Assembly: GCF_026342035.1 (NCBI RefSeq)
Contig: NZ_JAPENM010000005.1
Coordinates: 124,001 to 188,000 of the forward strand
DNA: 64,000 nt
Source: Aldersonia sp. NBC_00410
GTDB lineage: Bacteria > Actinomycetota > Actinomycetes > Mycobacteriales > Mycobacteriaceae
Direction of reading: 5' to 3'
In this document: positions 44,555-53,148 of the stretch, in pieces
Numbering within the stretch: the first letter of the stretch is position 1
Layout of the letters: every line of letters begins with the position of its first letter
Made by a program: the position numbers and the translations under genes
The notes under the pieces: model-generated
Database searches by the model: none
What the model was told of the DNA's origin: nothing
What the model saw: only the letters and a program-made list of their open reading frames with translations

Positions 44555-44942
44555 CGCCGGCCTCCGCGATCACCCGTTCGGCGATCCGGAACGATTCCAG
44601 CGCCGCGGGCACCCCCACGTAGACGGCCGTCTGCAGCAGGACCTCGCGGATCTCGTCGGTGGTGACGCCGTTCGTCAGCGCACCACGCACATGAGTGGCG
44701 AACTCGGTCGGGCGATTGAGCGCCGTCAGCATCGCCAGGTTGATCAGCGACCGCGTACTGCGGGTGAGGCCGGGGCGCGTCCACACCGCGCCCCAGCAGT
44801 ACTCGGTGACGAGATCCTGCATCGGCGCCGAGAAGTCGGTCGCGTTCGCCAGCGCGCGTTCGACGTACTGCTCGCCGACGACCTCCTTGCGCACCGCCAG
44901 GCCGGCCTCGTAGGTCTCTCGGCGGGACGCATCGACCGTCAT
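44547..44942 (-). CDS. Carboxymuconolactone decarboxylase family protein (second PcaC-like)
   Basis: 131 residues aligning along its length with the pcaC product at 6034: VWTRPGLTRSTRSLINLAMLTALNRPTEFATHVRGALTNGVTTDEIREVLLQTAVYVGVPAA. The conserved His in ATHVRGAL is kept. It is probably not the pathway PcaC, since it lies in an operon with an SDR and a hydroxyacid dehydrogenase. CMD proteins also include AhpD-like reductases, but the CxxC of AhpD is absent here. Role: decarboxylation or lactone chemistry, unproven. Confidence 0.85.
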   Translation of the reverse strand: MTVDASRRETYEAGLAVRKEVVGEQYVERALANATDFSAPMQDLVTEYCWGAVWTRPGLTRSTRSLINLAMLTALNRPTEFATHVRGALTNGVTTDEIREVLLQTAVYVGVPAALESFRIAERVIAEAGDE

Positions 44943-45793
44943 GACCGCGCCCCGACCACCTGGGTGCGGTCGAGGAAGAGGTCGATGATGGGCCGATCGC
45001 CGCCGCCGTAGCCGGACAGATCGGTGACGCCTGCCTCGGCCAGCACTTCCGCGTCGATGTAGCAGTTGCCGGTCGCCTCGCGGGCGGGCCGGGACAGGAT
45101 CTCGACCGCCGCGTCGGCCATGATCTGCGGGCTGCGCGAGGAGGAGAGCAGACTGTCCCCGTCGGCCATGTTCGACACCGCGGAGGTCGCGATGTAGGTC
45201 TCGGGCCACAGGCAGTTCGACGCAACACCCGCCTCGGCGTACTCGGCGGCGACACCGAGGGCCAGCAGCGCCATGCCGTATTTGGACAAGGTGTAGGCCG
45301 GATGCGCGCCGAGCCAGTGCGGGTTCAGGTTGACCGGCGGGGCAATCGTGAGGACGTGCGGATTTGCCGATTTGCGCAGATGCGGCAGGCAGGCTTTGGT
45401 CAGCAGGAACGTGCCGCGGCAGTTGATCTCCTGCATGAGGTCGTACTTCTTGGCCGAGAGGTGTTCGGTCGGTTCGACCGCGATCGCACTCGCGTTGTTG
45501 ACGCAGATATCGATGCCGCCGAAATGCTCGACCGCGGTTTCGACTGCCCGCACGACATCCTCTTCGCGGCGGACATCGCCGACCACCGCAATGGCCTTGC
45601 CGCCCGCGGCTTCGATTTCCGCGACGGCGGTGTGCACGGTGCCCTGCAGGCGCGGATGCGGCTCGGCGGTCTTCGCGAGCAGGACCACATTCGCGCCTTG
45701 CCCGGCCGCCGCAATGGCGATCGCCAACCCGATGCCGCGGCTCGCGCCGGAGACAACCATCGTCCGATCGGTGAGTAAACCCTGCTTGTCCAT
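44939..45793 (-). CDS. SDR of the HSDL2-like type
   Basis: 284 residues from the ATG with AGGAG five bases upstream. VVSGASRGIGLAIAIAAA Rossmann motif; catalytic YTLSK; and the sequence APPVNLNPHWLGAHPAYTLSKYGM, characteristic of hydroxysteroid-dehydrogenase-like-2 proteins. The frame stays open far upstream on this strand through the mutase gene, but that part is antisense shadow. First gene of the operon driven by the motif at 45829, divergent from the B12 mutase. Confidence 0.88.
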   Translation of the reverse strand: MDKQGLLTDRTMVVSGASRGIGLAIAIAAAGQGANVVLLAKTAEPHPRLQGTVHTAVAEIEAAGGKAIAVVGDVRREEDVVRAVETAVEHFGGIDICVNNASAIAVEPTEHLSAKKYDLMQEINCRGTFLLTKACLPHLRKSANPHVLTIAPPVNLNPHWLGAHPAYTLSKYGMALLALGVAAEYAEAGVASNCLWPETYIATSAVSNMADGDSLLSSSRSPQIMADAAVEILSRPAREATGNCYIDAEVLAEAGVTDLSGYGGGDRPIIDLFLDRTQVVGARS

Positions 45794-45828
45794 GCGTTCT
45801 CCTAGTAGATCGGCACTCTTCGCCGCGA

Positions 45829-45863
45829 ATGGTATTGGCATTCTCATTTTCTGCAAGTACCGT
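45829..45863. promoter_or_regulatory. Divergent promoters with GAGAAT element (copy 2 of the shared motif)
   Basis: Minus strand: TTGCAG, 16 bases, TACCAT, serving the SDR operon; the spacer holds GAGAAT (complement of 45840-45845). Plus strand: TTGGCA at 45835, 17 bases, TACCGT at 45858, ending eight bases before the mutase ATG. No ribosome-binding site precedes that ATG, so the mutase mRNA may be leaderless. Confidence 0.6.
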
Positions 45864-45871
45864 ATCCAACG

Positions 45872-47449
45872 ATGAACGAGACCGTGAAAACCTCCTCCGG
45901 CATCCCGCTCGAGCCGGTCTACGGACCGGACGATCTGGTTGCCGAGCCCCCCGCGCCGGGCAGCTATCCGTTCACCCGCGGCAACTTCGCCACGGGCTAT
46001 CGCGGCCGCACCTGGACGTTCCGGCAGTACTCGGGCTTCGGCACTGCCGAGGAATCCAACCGCCGGTACCGGTACCTGCTCGAACAGGGCGGCACCGGGT
46101 TGTCGGTTGCCCTCGACCTGCCCACCCAGTGTGGCTACGACTCCGACGATCCCGAGGTGAGTGAAGAGGTCGGTCGGGTAGGCGTTGCGGTCGACACCCT
46201 CGCCGACGCCGAGGTGCTGTTCGACGATATTCCGCTCGACAAGATCAGCACCAGCTTCACCATCAACGGAACCGCGGCGATCCTGCTCGCGTTCTACGTC
46301 GCCGCCGCCGAGCGCAAGGGCGTGCCGCGCGAAAAGCTCACCGGCACGATCCAGAACGACATCCTCAAGGAATACGCCTCCCGCGGCACCTGGATCTGGC
46401 CGCCCGAACCGTCGCTGCGGCTGATCGCCGACACGATCGAGTTCTGCGCCGCCGAGGTGCCGCGCTTCAACGCGATTTCGGTCGCGGGTGCGCATTTCCG
46501 CGACGCCGGTGCGACCGCGGTGCAGGAGATGGCGTTCACGCTTGCCGACGGCGTCACGTACTGCGACACGGTGGTCGAGCGCGGCCGACTGACGATCGAC
46601 CAGTTCGCGCCGCAGGTCTCGTTCTTCTTCTACACGCACGGCGACTTCTTCGAAGAGATCGCAAAATACCGTGCCGGACGGCGCCGTTGGGCCACGATCG
46701 TGCGCGAGCGCTACGGCTCGACCGTCGACAAGGCGTCGATGTTCCGGTTCGGTTGCGTGGCGGGTGGCGCGTCGCTGTATGCCCCCCAGGCGCAGAACAA
46801 CCTGGTCCGGATCGCCTACGAGGCGATGGCCTCCGTCCTCGGCGGCGTGCAGTCGATGTTCACCGCCGCGTGGGACGAGCCATTCGCCCTGCCGAGCGAG
46901 GAATCCGCGACGATGGCCCTGCGAACGCAGCAGATCCTCGCGTACGAGACGGGGGTGACGCGAGTCGCCGATCCGCTCGGTGGCTCGTACTTCGTCGAGG
47001 CACTCACCGACGCCACCGAGGAAAAGATCATCGAGATCATGGACGACCTCGAACAGCATGGCGGCATGGTCCGCGCGATCGAGGACGGCTACCTGCAGGG
47101 CCTCATCGCCGACGAGGCCTTCAAGTTGCACCACGAGGTCGAGAACGGCGAGCGACCGGTGGTCGGGGTGAACCGGTTCGTCTCGCCGGAACCGGCGCCC
47201 GAGATCTCCACCTACGAACTCGACGCGGAGGGACGCCGGCTGCAGCTCGAGCGCCTCGCGCGGGTGAAGGCAGAACGTGACCCGCTCGCCGTCAAGGACG
47301 CGCTCGCCGCACTATCCCGCGCTGCGGAAGGAACCGACAATCTGATGCACAAGTTGATCGACTGCGCGAACGCGTACTGCACCGTCGGCGAGATGGTGAC
47401 CACGCTGAAGGACGTCTGGGGCGAGTTCCAGCAGCCGGTGGTGTTCTGA
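45872..47449 (+). CDS. B12-dependent acyl-CoA mutase, large (substrate-binding) subunit
   Basis: 525 residues of the methylmalonyl-CoA mutase TIM barrel without the cobalamin domain, as in isobutyryl-CoA and 2-hydroxyisobutyryl-CoA mutase A subunits. Visible: RQYSGFGTAEESN with Y53 (Tyr at the MCM Tyr89 place), GTIQNDILKE with Q161, PSLRL with R183 (MCM Arg207 place), and H208. The residue before that His is Ala207, where MCM and relatives have Tyr (SGYH becomes AGAH). The stretch FRFGCVAGGASLYAPQAQNN also departs from MCM. So the substrate is probably not methylmalonyl-CoA. Residue equivalences are from memory of MCM sequences. Its stop overlaps the start of the small subunit. Confidence 0.88.
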   Translation: MNETVKTSSGIPLEPVYGPDDLVAEPPAPGSYPFTRGNFATGYRGRTWTFRQYSGFGTAEESNRRYRYLLEQGGTGLSVALDLPTQCGYDSDDPEVSEEVGRVGVAVDTLADAEVLFDDIPLDKISTSFTINGTAAILLAFYVAAAERKGVPREKLTGTIQNDILKEYASRGTWIWPPEPSLRLIADTIEFCAAEVPRFNAISVAGAHFRDAGATAVQEMAFTLADGVTYCDTVVERGRLTIDQFAPQVSFFFYTHGDFFEEIAKYRAGRRRWATIVRERYGSTVDKASMFRFGCVAGGASLYAPQAQNNLVRIAYEAMASVLGGVQSMFTAAWDEPFALPSEESATMALRTQQILAYETGVTRVADPLGGSYFVEALTDATEEKIIEIMDDLEQHGGMVRAIEDGYLQGLIADEAFKLHHEVENGERPVVGVNRFVSPEPAPEISTYELDAEGRRLQLERLARVKAERDPLAVKDALAALSRAAEGTDNLMHKLIDCANAYCTVGEMVTTLKDVWGEFQQPVVF

Positions 47450-47850
47450 TGACCGCCCGCGTTCTCGTCGCCAAGCCCGGCCTGGACGGGCACGATCGCG
47501 GTGCCAAGATCGTCGCGCGCACGTTGCGCGACGCGGGATTCGAGGTGATCTACACCGGAATCCGGCAGAAGATCGAGGACATCGTGTCGATCGCCTTGCA
47601 GGAGGACGTCACCGTTGTCGGGCTGAGCATTCTCTCCGGCGCGCATGTCGCACTCACGAAGCGGGTTGTCGACGCCCTGCGCGAGGCCGACGCCGGCGAC
47701 ATCGCCGTGGTGGTGGGCGGGACGATTCCACAGTCCGACGTGCCCAAACTGCTCGAGGCCGGCGCGGCCGCGGTCTTCCCGACCGGAACGGCACTCGACG
47801 TGCTGGTGACCGAGATCCGCAAGCTCACCGGCACACCCGCGCCGTCCTGA
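47449..47850 (+). CDS. B12-dependent acyl-CoA mutase, small (cobalamin-binding) subunit
   Basis: 133 residues. The base-off B12 motif DxHxxG is at D13-H15-G18 with the conserved Lys K9 (VAKPGLDGHDRGAK), followed by SILSGAH and VVGGTIP, which complete the nucleotide-loop site. TGATG overlap with the large subunit ensures matched synthesis. Split two-gene mutases are typical of ICM/HCM rather than MCM fused or alpha-beta forms. No MeaB-type chaperone gene is present in the window. Confidence 0.93.
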   Translation: MTARVLVAKPGLDGHDRGAKIVARTLRDAGFEVIYTGIRQKIEDIVSIALQEDVTVVGLSILSGAHVALTKRVVDALREADAGDIAVVVGGTIPQSDVPKLLEAGAAAVFPTGTALDVLVTEIRKLTGTPAPS

Positions 47851-47923
47851 GCGAGGCGAAACTACAAGTAGGACAATCGCGTCGGCCGTTCGGTCACGCA
47901 TACGGTGTCGAGCTGGAGGAATT

Positions 47924-48880
47924 GTGCGGATCGGAGTGATGAGCGGGCCGGAGCGTGGTGACTCCGCGCGCAAGGTGTCGCGGATGATCGCCGACGCGGA
48001 ATGGGCGGAGTCCGCGGGCATGGACACCGTGTGGGTTCCGCAGGTACCCAACGACTTCGACGCGCTCACTGCCGTGACGATGATGGGCACCCGCACGAGC
48101 ACGATCGAGATCGGCACCGCGGTCGTACCACTGCCGGCTCAGCACCCCATTGCCTTGGCGCGCCAGGCGCTTTCGGTGCACGCCGCGATCGGTGGCAGGC
48201 TGAGCCTCGGTGTCGGCCCGTCGCACCACTGGATCGTCACGGACATGCTCGGCCTGCCCTACGAAAAGCCGGCCCGATACACCCGTGATTATCTCGAGGT
48301 GCTCGCGGCGGCGCAGGCGGCGACCGGCTCGGTCGACGTCGAGAACACGAACTTCACCGTGCACAATCCGTTCGATCTCACCCCGCTCGCGCCGATGCCC
48401 GTTCTGGTCGCCGCACTCGGACCGGTGATGCTCGGCATCGCCGGTGAGCAAGCCGACGGAACCGTGTTGTGGATGGCGGACTACCGGGCGATCGCCGACC
48501 ATATCGCCCCGCGCATCACCAAGGCGGCCGACAATGCCGGACGGCCGGCGCCTCGCGTGGTGGCCGGCGTGCCGGTCTGTCTGTGCAAGCCGTCGGAGGC
48601 TGACGAGGCTCGCGAGCGAGCGAACCGGATCCTCGCCGAAGCCGAGTACTCGCCGAACTACCAGAAGCTGCTCGAACACGGCGATGCGCGCAATGTGGGC
48701 GATATCTGCATCGCCGGCGACGAAGAGGCGATCCTCGAAGGATTCCGCCGGTATCGGGACGCGGGAGCCACGGACCTCTCGATGCGCCTGCTGCCGATCG
48801 GCGACACCCGCGACGAACTCGTCGCCTCGAAGTACCGGACCCGTGAGGTTGTGGCCGAACTCGCCAAGGAACTCAGGTGA
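47924..48880 (+). CDS. Luciferase-like oxidoreductase, probably F420-dependent
   Basis: 318 residues starting MRIGVMSGPERGDSARKV from a GTG with GGAGG just upstream. The pattern AEWAESAGMDTVWVPQVPNDFDALTAVTMMGTRTSTIEIGTAVVPLPAQHPIALARQALSVHAAIGGRLSLGVGPSHHW is typical of mycobacterial F420-type LLM proteins of the MSMEG/TIGR03564 kind. No flavin-monooxygenase insertion regions are evident. It overlaps the CoA transferase gene (GTGA) and may oxidise or reduce a CoA-pathway intermediate. Confidence 0.85.
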   Translation: MRIGVMSGPERGDSARKVSRMIADAEWAESAGMDTVWVPQVPNDFDALTAVTMMGTRTSTIEIGTAVVPLPAQHPIALARQALSVHAAIGGRLSLGVGPSHHWIVTDMLGLPYEKPARYTRDYLEVLAAAQAATGSVDVENTNFTVHNPFDLTPLAPMPVLVAALGPVMLGIAGEQADGTVLWMADYRAIADHIAPRITKAADNAGRPAPRVVAGVPVCLCKPSEADEARERANRILAEAEYSPNYQKLLEHGDARNVGDICIAGDEEAILEGFRRYRDAGATDLSMRLLPIGDTRDELVASKYRTREVVAELAKELR

Positions 48881-49923
48881 CCCAGGGACCGCTTGCCGGA
48901 ATTCGGATCCTCGAGGTCGGTCACATCCTGGCCGGCCCCTACGCGACGATGGTGCTCGCCGACCTCGGCGCCGAGGTGACCAAGCTCGAACCGCCGACCG
49001 GCGACCTCTCGCGCCAAGTCAGCGACGCCTATTTCGCCAGCCTCAACCGCGGCAAACGCAGCATCTGCGTCGACCTGACCACCGAGGCAGGGCAACAACG
49101 GCTCGGCGAGCTCGCCGCCGAGTCGCATGCGTTGTTGGTGAACTTGAAGCCGTCGGCGATTCGGCGCTACGGCTTGACCTACGATGCGTTGCGCAAATGG
49201 AACGACAAGATCGTCTGCGTTGCGCTCACCGGGTTCGGCATGTCCGCCGGTGACGATCCGGCGTTCGACTACGTGATTCAGGCCGTGACGGGTGTCGCGG
49301 CCCTCACCGGGGATCCGGATGGCCCGCCGACCCTGCCCGGCTACTCCGCCGCCGACAACTCGACCGGCCTCACCGCGGCACTCGGCTTGCTCGCGCAGAT
49401 CGTGTCCGGTCGCGGGGGACAGGTCGAGGTCTCCTTGCGCGACGTGATGCTGTCCCAGCTGAACTACCGCGCCTCGGCCTATCTCAACGAGGGCACCGAG
49501 CCGCGGCGGATGCCGCACGGCGCGCACTCCTATTACGTTCCCGCGCAATTGTTCCCGACCGCGGAGGGCTACCTGGCGCTGTTCGTCACTCACGACGGAT
49601 TCTGGCGGTCGTTCGCAACCGAGGCCGGCATCGACGGCTACACCACGATGGCAGAGCGGGCGGCGAAACGCGACGAGGTGCTCGACGTGGTGACGAAGGT
49701 GCTCGCCACCGACACCGCTGCCGCGTGGGAAGCCCGGCTGCATCCGCTCGGTGTTCCCGCGGCCGCGGTGCGCACACTGCCCGATGCGCTGGCGGCCACC
49801 CCGGACGTGGTGGTGAAGGCCGGTGACTTCCAGCTGATCGGCAGCCCGATTCGCTTCGACGGATACGAGCCCGAATACGGTCCCCCGCCGCGCCTCGGCG
49901 AACACGGTGACCGCACGGGGTAG
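48877..49923 (+). CDS. CaiB/BaiF (class III) CoA transferase
   Basis: 348 residues in normal order: GIRILEVGHILAGPYATMVLADLGAEVTKLEPPTGDLSR, LNRGKRSICVDL, the GFGMSAGDDPAFDYVIQAVTGV segment with the catalytic Asp, and ALTGDPDGPPTLPG. Transfers CoA between an acyl-CoA donor and a carboxylic acid. GTG start overlapping the LLM gene. It differs from the permuted homologue at 40742, so the two probably serve different substrates. Confidence 0.9.
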   Translation: MTQGPLAGIRILEVGHILAGPYATMVLADLGAEVTKLEPPTGDLSRQVSDAYFASLNRGKRSICVDLTTEAGQQRLGELAAESHALLVNLKPSAIRRYGLTYDALRKWNDKIVCVALTGFGMSAGDDPAFDYVIQAVTGVAALTGDPDGPPTLPGYSAADNSTGLTAALGLLAQIVSGRGGQVEVSLRDVMLSQLNYRASAYLNEGTEPRRMPHGAHSYYVPAQLFPTAEGYLALFVTHDGFWRSFATEAGIDGYTTMAERAAKRDEVLDVVTKVLATDTAAAWEARLHPLGVPAAAVRTLPDALAATPDVVVKAGDFQLIGSPIRFDGYEPEYGPPPRLGEHGDRTG

Positions 49924-49940
49924 CGCGGGTAGCGCTGCCG

Positions 49941-50726
49941 TCAGATCGTGGTGATCATGCCGCCGTCGATGGTGACATCGGTACCGGTGATGTTCGCCGC
50001 CACATCACTGGCCAGGAACACGGCAACGTTCGCGACTTCCGCTGCGGTGGTGAACCGTTTCGTCACGGTGTCGGCCACCGCGCCGTCCGCGATGTCGGTC
50101 GCACTGCGACCGGTCACTCCAGCCACGGTGGTGGCGACGCCACCGTCGGCGAGCCAGAGGTCGGTCGCCACGGGACCGGGGCTGATGGAGTTGACGCGAA
50201 TATTGTGTGGGCCCAGTTCCTTGGACAGGCCCTTGGCGAGGTTGGTCAACGCAGCTTTGGTCGCGCTGTAGTCGAGCACGATCGGATCCGGGAGGTAGGC
50301 GTTGACGGATCCGATCATCACGATGGTTCCGGCGCCCGAGGCGATCAAGTGTGGCAGCGCTGCCCGGGTGGTGCGGACCGTTGCCATCAGTCCGAGCGTC
50401 CAGGTCGCGAGCCAGTCGTCGTCGCTGATCGAGGCGAAGCCGCCGGTGCGCGGCGTGACGGCGCCGGCGTTGTTCACCAGGATGTCGATGCCGCCCCGCG
50501 CGGCGGCAGTCTCGACGAGGTGCGCGCCTGCGTCCGGTGCGGTCAGGTCGACGGCGACATGGGTGAGGTTGCCGGTTTCGGCGAGTTTCGCGAGACCCGC
50601 GCTGTTGCTGCGTGATCCGGCTACAACGTGGGCACCGGCGTCGATCAGGGCGCTGCTGATGGCGAGCCCGATGCCTTTGCTCGCGCCGGTGACGACAGCG
50701 GTCTTTCCGCCGAGGTGAAGGTCCAT
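49941..50726 (-). CDS. SDR family oxidoreductase
   Basis: 261 residues, classical SDR: VTGASKGIGLAISSAL, DILVNNAGAVTPRTGG, catalytic Ser in MIGSVNA, and YSATK. The C-terminal TDVTIDGGMITTI is typical of 3-oxoacyl-ACP-reductase-like SDRs. Convergent with the CoA transferase and separated from the next minus-strand gene by 90 bases, so it could be a single-gene unit. Substrate unknown. Confidence 0.88.
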   Translation of the reverse strand: MDLHLGGKTAVVTGASKGIGLAISSALIDAGAHVVAGSRSNSAGLAKLAETGNLTHVAVDLTAPDAGAHLVETAAARGGIDILVNNAGAVTPRTGGFASISDDDWLATWTLGLMATVRTTRAALPHLIASGAGTIVMIGSVNAYLPDPIVLDYSATKAALTNLAKGLSKELGPHNIRVNSISPGPVATDLWLADGGVATTVAGVTGRSATDIADGAVADTVTKRFTTAAEVANVAVFLASDVAANITGTDVTIDGGMITTI

Positions 50727-50816
50727 TGAGGGGTTCCCTTTCGAGCCGGTGCGGGTGTCTGTCGGAGTCTGCCCTAGCAGGGTTCGATTGTCAGCGGACG
50801 AGCCCGACGATCGAAA

Positions 50817-51914
50817 CTACGACGGACCCCCGACGATCCCACGTGGCCGGACCAGGCCGAGGTCGAAGTCGGTGACGATGCCGGGCTCGGCATCGCACAC
50901 GGCCGGGATCGTGTTGACGACGTCCATCGCCGTCCAGATGTAGCCCGGGTGTGTATGGCTCCCGTCGGGATTCGCGGCGCCCTGGAGCACGAGCTCGGTC
51001 GGTGGGTCACCCTCGATGACGATGCGGTAGCGGGTGTGGCCGCAATTCCAGTTCGGTTCGACGGCTTCGTCGCCCATTGTGTACACGGCGTGGCACACGA
51101 CCAGCGGCGTGCCGTCGACCCAGGCGGTCCACTGGTGGTGCTGCGCGCCGACCGTGCCGGCTTTGATGACACCGGTCGCGCCCGGCATGTCGCTGTCGGG
51201 CGGTCCCTCGTAGCCGATGTCGCGGGTGGTCACCGCGATCTCGACATCGCGGGTGACTTTCTCGATCGTCTTGCCGAGTCCTTCGACGACCTCGGTGATG
51301 CTCTGGGTGAAGTAGGGGTGCGACTCACCCAACAGCGTTGGGCCGGCGAGAAATTGCTCGGGATCGGCGCCCATGCCCATCAGCTCGATGTACTTCGACG
51401 GGTCGGTCCCGAAATTCACGTACTCGTAGATGTGCAACTTGTCGATCCGGCTGGCGAGCCGTGCCATAGTCAGCGGCAGCAGATCGCCCGCGAAGCCCGG
51501 ATGAATGCCGCCCCCGTGATACGAGCTGTTGCCCTCCTGGCAGGCTGCCTCGATTCGGTCGAAGTCCGCCCGGGTGAAATCCGTACGAAAGAACGGGCCG
51601 CTGGTCGATACGACGTTCTTGCCCGAGCGCAGAATTCGACAGATGGCGTCGACATCGGCCCAGATCGGTGAATACATGACGCAGTCCGCGCGCAACGCCA
51701 GCACGGCATCGACGTCATCGGTCGCGAGCACACCGACAGGTTCGGTGCCGGCGATCTCGCCGGCATCCTTGCCCACCTTCCCTGCATCGAACACCAGGAC
51801 TGCGACGAGATCGAACACTGGGTTGCCGGCAAAATGACGGACCGCGACCTTGCCGACGTTCCCGGTGGCCCACTGCACCACCCGATACGGCACCTGTACT
51901 TCGGCATCGACCAC
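50817..51914 (-). CDS. Dihydrodipicolinate-reductase-like NAD(P)H-dependent oxidoreductase
   Basis: 365 residues from a GTG with AAAGGTGG upstream. VVQWATGNVGKVAVRHFAGNPVFDLVAVLVFDAGKVGKDAGEIAG is the Rossmann opening of the DapB-like/2,4-diaminopentanoate-dehydrogenase-type group common in actinobacterial catabolic clusters. NSSYHGGGIHPGFAGDLLP is the conserved central motif. The usual substrate is unknown for the actinobacterial members. It lies upstream of nothing obviously related on its strand except the SDR at 49941. Confidence 0.8.
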   Translation of the reverse strand: MVDAEVQVPYRVVQWATGNVGKVAVRHFAGNPVFDLVAVLVFDAGKVGKDAGEIAGTEPVGVLATDDVDAVLALRADCVMYSPIWADVDAICRILRSGKNVVSTSGPFFRTDFTRADFDRIEAACQEGNSSYHGGGIHPGFAGDLLPLTMARLASRIDKLHIYEYVNFGTDPSKYIELMGMGADPEQFLAGPTLLGESHPYFTQSITEVVEGLGKTIEKVTRDVEIAVTTRDIGYEGPPDSDMPGATGVIKAGTVGAQHHQWTAWVDGTPLVVCHAVYTMGDEAVEPNWNCGHTRYRIVIEGDPPTELVLQGAANPDGSHTHPGYIWTAMDVVNTIPAVCDAEPGIVTDFDLGLVRPRGIVGGPS

Positions 51915-51955
51915 GACGTGCCACCTTTCGAACGTTGTGCCGGTGCGGAGTTGGA

Positions 51956-52759
51956 TCAGCGAATCGTCACGCCGGCATCGACCTTGAGCTCGGTGCCGGT
52001 CACGAAGCGTGACTCGTCCGACGCAAGGTACAACACCGCGTTGCTGACGTCGGCCGCTTCGATAACCTGGACCGGCAACGCATTCTGGTAGATCGGTCCG
52101 AGGTCGCCGCGCGTGGTGGCCATCAGCTCGTGCATCGCCGGCACCGACATCCCGGTCACGACACCCGTCGGATGCACCGTGTTGACTCGAATCGAGTTCT
52201 GCGCCAGCTCGTTCGCCAACGAGCGGCTCAGCCCGACCACCCCGTGCTTGGACGCGGTGTAGGGCGAGGTCAGCGGATTGCCCTTGATTCCTGCTGCCGA
52301 GCTGATGTTGATCAGGCTGCCGCCGCCCCGCTCGATCAGGTGCGGGATCGCGGCGACGCAGGTGTTCCAGACGCCGATGAGGTTGACGTCGAGCACCGTG
52401 CGCCAGTCGTCGGCGGTCGTGGTGTCCCAGGTGCCCGACGTGATAACTCCGGCGTTGGCGACCGCAGCGTCGAGGCCGCCGAGCGTGGCCACCGACTCGG
52501 CGGTGAACTCGGCGAGCCGCGCGCCGTCACGTACGTCGATCGCTGCCGCGGCGACGCGCCTGCCGAGCGCGGACACGGCAGCGGCGGTCTCGTCGAGATC
52601 GTCCTTGCCGCTCATCGGGTAGGGGACCGGCTCGACCGGGGCACAGATGTCGACCAGGATCAGATCGGCGCCCTCCGCGGCCAACTTCAACGCGTGACTG
52701 CGACCCATCCCGCGGGCTGCGCCGGTGACGAGTACGACTTTTCCGTCTACGCGACCCAT
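51956..52759 (-). CDS. Mycofactocin-coupled SDR family oxidoreductase
   Basis: 267 residues from MGRVDGKVVLVTGAARGMGRSHALKLAAEGADLILVDICAPVEPVPYPM. The DICAPVEPVPYP insert after the Rossmann beta2 strand, and the 'GRSHA' motif, mark SDRs that hold NAD tightly and pass electrons to the peptide cofactor mycofactocin (TIGR03971-type). Catalytic YTASK is present. The mft biosynthesis genes are not in the window but are expected elsewhere in the genome. Start one base after the preceding gene's stop. Confidence 0.88.
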   Translation of the reverse strand: MGRVDGKVVLVTGAARGMGRSHALKLAAEGADLILVDICAPVEPVPYPMSGKDDLDETAAAVSALGRRVAAAAIDVRDGARLAEFTAESVATLGGLDAAVANAGVITSGTWDTTTADDWRTVLDVNLIGVWNTCVAAIPHLIERGGGSLINISSAAGIKGNPLTSPYTASKHGVVGLSRSLANELAQNSIRVNTVHPTGVVTGMSVPAMHELMATTRGDLGPIYQNALPVQVIEAADVSNAVLYLASDESRFVTGTELKVDAGVTIR

Positions 52760-52760
52760 T

Positions 52761-53087
52761 TCAGGCCACCGCAACGCGTTCGGTGGTGAGCTCGAGCAGC
52801 CGGTAGCTCGGCGGCGGATCCATCTGCATCGCGTCCGACAAACGGAACTCGCCGCGGCCCGCTGCGGCGATCATGTTCGCGATGATCGCCTCGAGATCGT
52901 CACCCTCGAGCTCGTAGATCGATACGTACGGGCCGTCGTCCTGCACCGGCCGCAGGCGGCGTGCAGCGACGAAGCCATCGAGGGCGAGCAGCTCGGGAAT
53001 ATGCACTTCGTTGTACCAGGTGTTGTACTCCAGGTCGCGGTCCGGCCCGGTGGGTCGGCTCTCGACATAGAAGATTCCCTTGGCCAT
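52761..53087 (-). CDS. Small dimeric alpha/beta-barrel-like protein (EthD-like)
   Basis: 108 residues from ATG 53087 with GAGGA upstream. MAKGIFYVESRPTGPDRDLEYNTWYNEVHIPELLALDGFVAARRLRPV has the pattern (WYNEVHIPELLALDGF) of ferredoxin-like dimeric barrels such as EthD or DUF4286 proteins. They often act as small isomerases, cyclases or helper proteins beside oxygenases. Directly upstream of the mycofactocin SDR and co-transcribed with it. Confidence 0.75.
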   Translation of the reverse strand: MAKGIFYVESRPTGPDRDLEYNTWYNEVHIPELLALDGFVAARRLRPVQDDGPYVSIYELEGDDLEAIIANMIAAAGRGEFRLSDAMQMDPPPSYRLLELTTERVAVA

Positions 53088-53148
53088 CGACACTCCTCGT
53101 TGTGTGCACCTGGACGTAGCGGGTATGTGAGCTACCCGGCGCGGGTGG

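Noticed and set aside
43631-44665. A 356-codon plus-strand frame opposite the hydroxyacid dehydrogenase
   Set aside because: Highly biased Arg/His/Gly composition without motifs; the minus-strand gene has clear Rossmann and catalytic motifs.
45800-45872. Cobalamin riboswitch before the mutase
   Set aside because: The upstream interval is only 78 bases and contains promoters for both strands. No B12-box sequence was seen.
44939-47134. A 731-codon open frame apparently fusing an SDR to a long N-terminal region
   Set aside because: The upstream part is antisense to the B12 mutase and lacks homology. The SDR starts at 45793 with a good ribosome-binding site.
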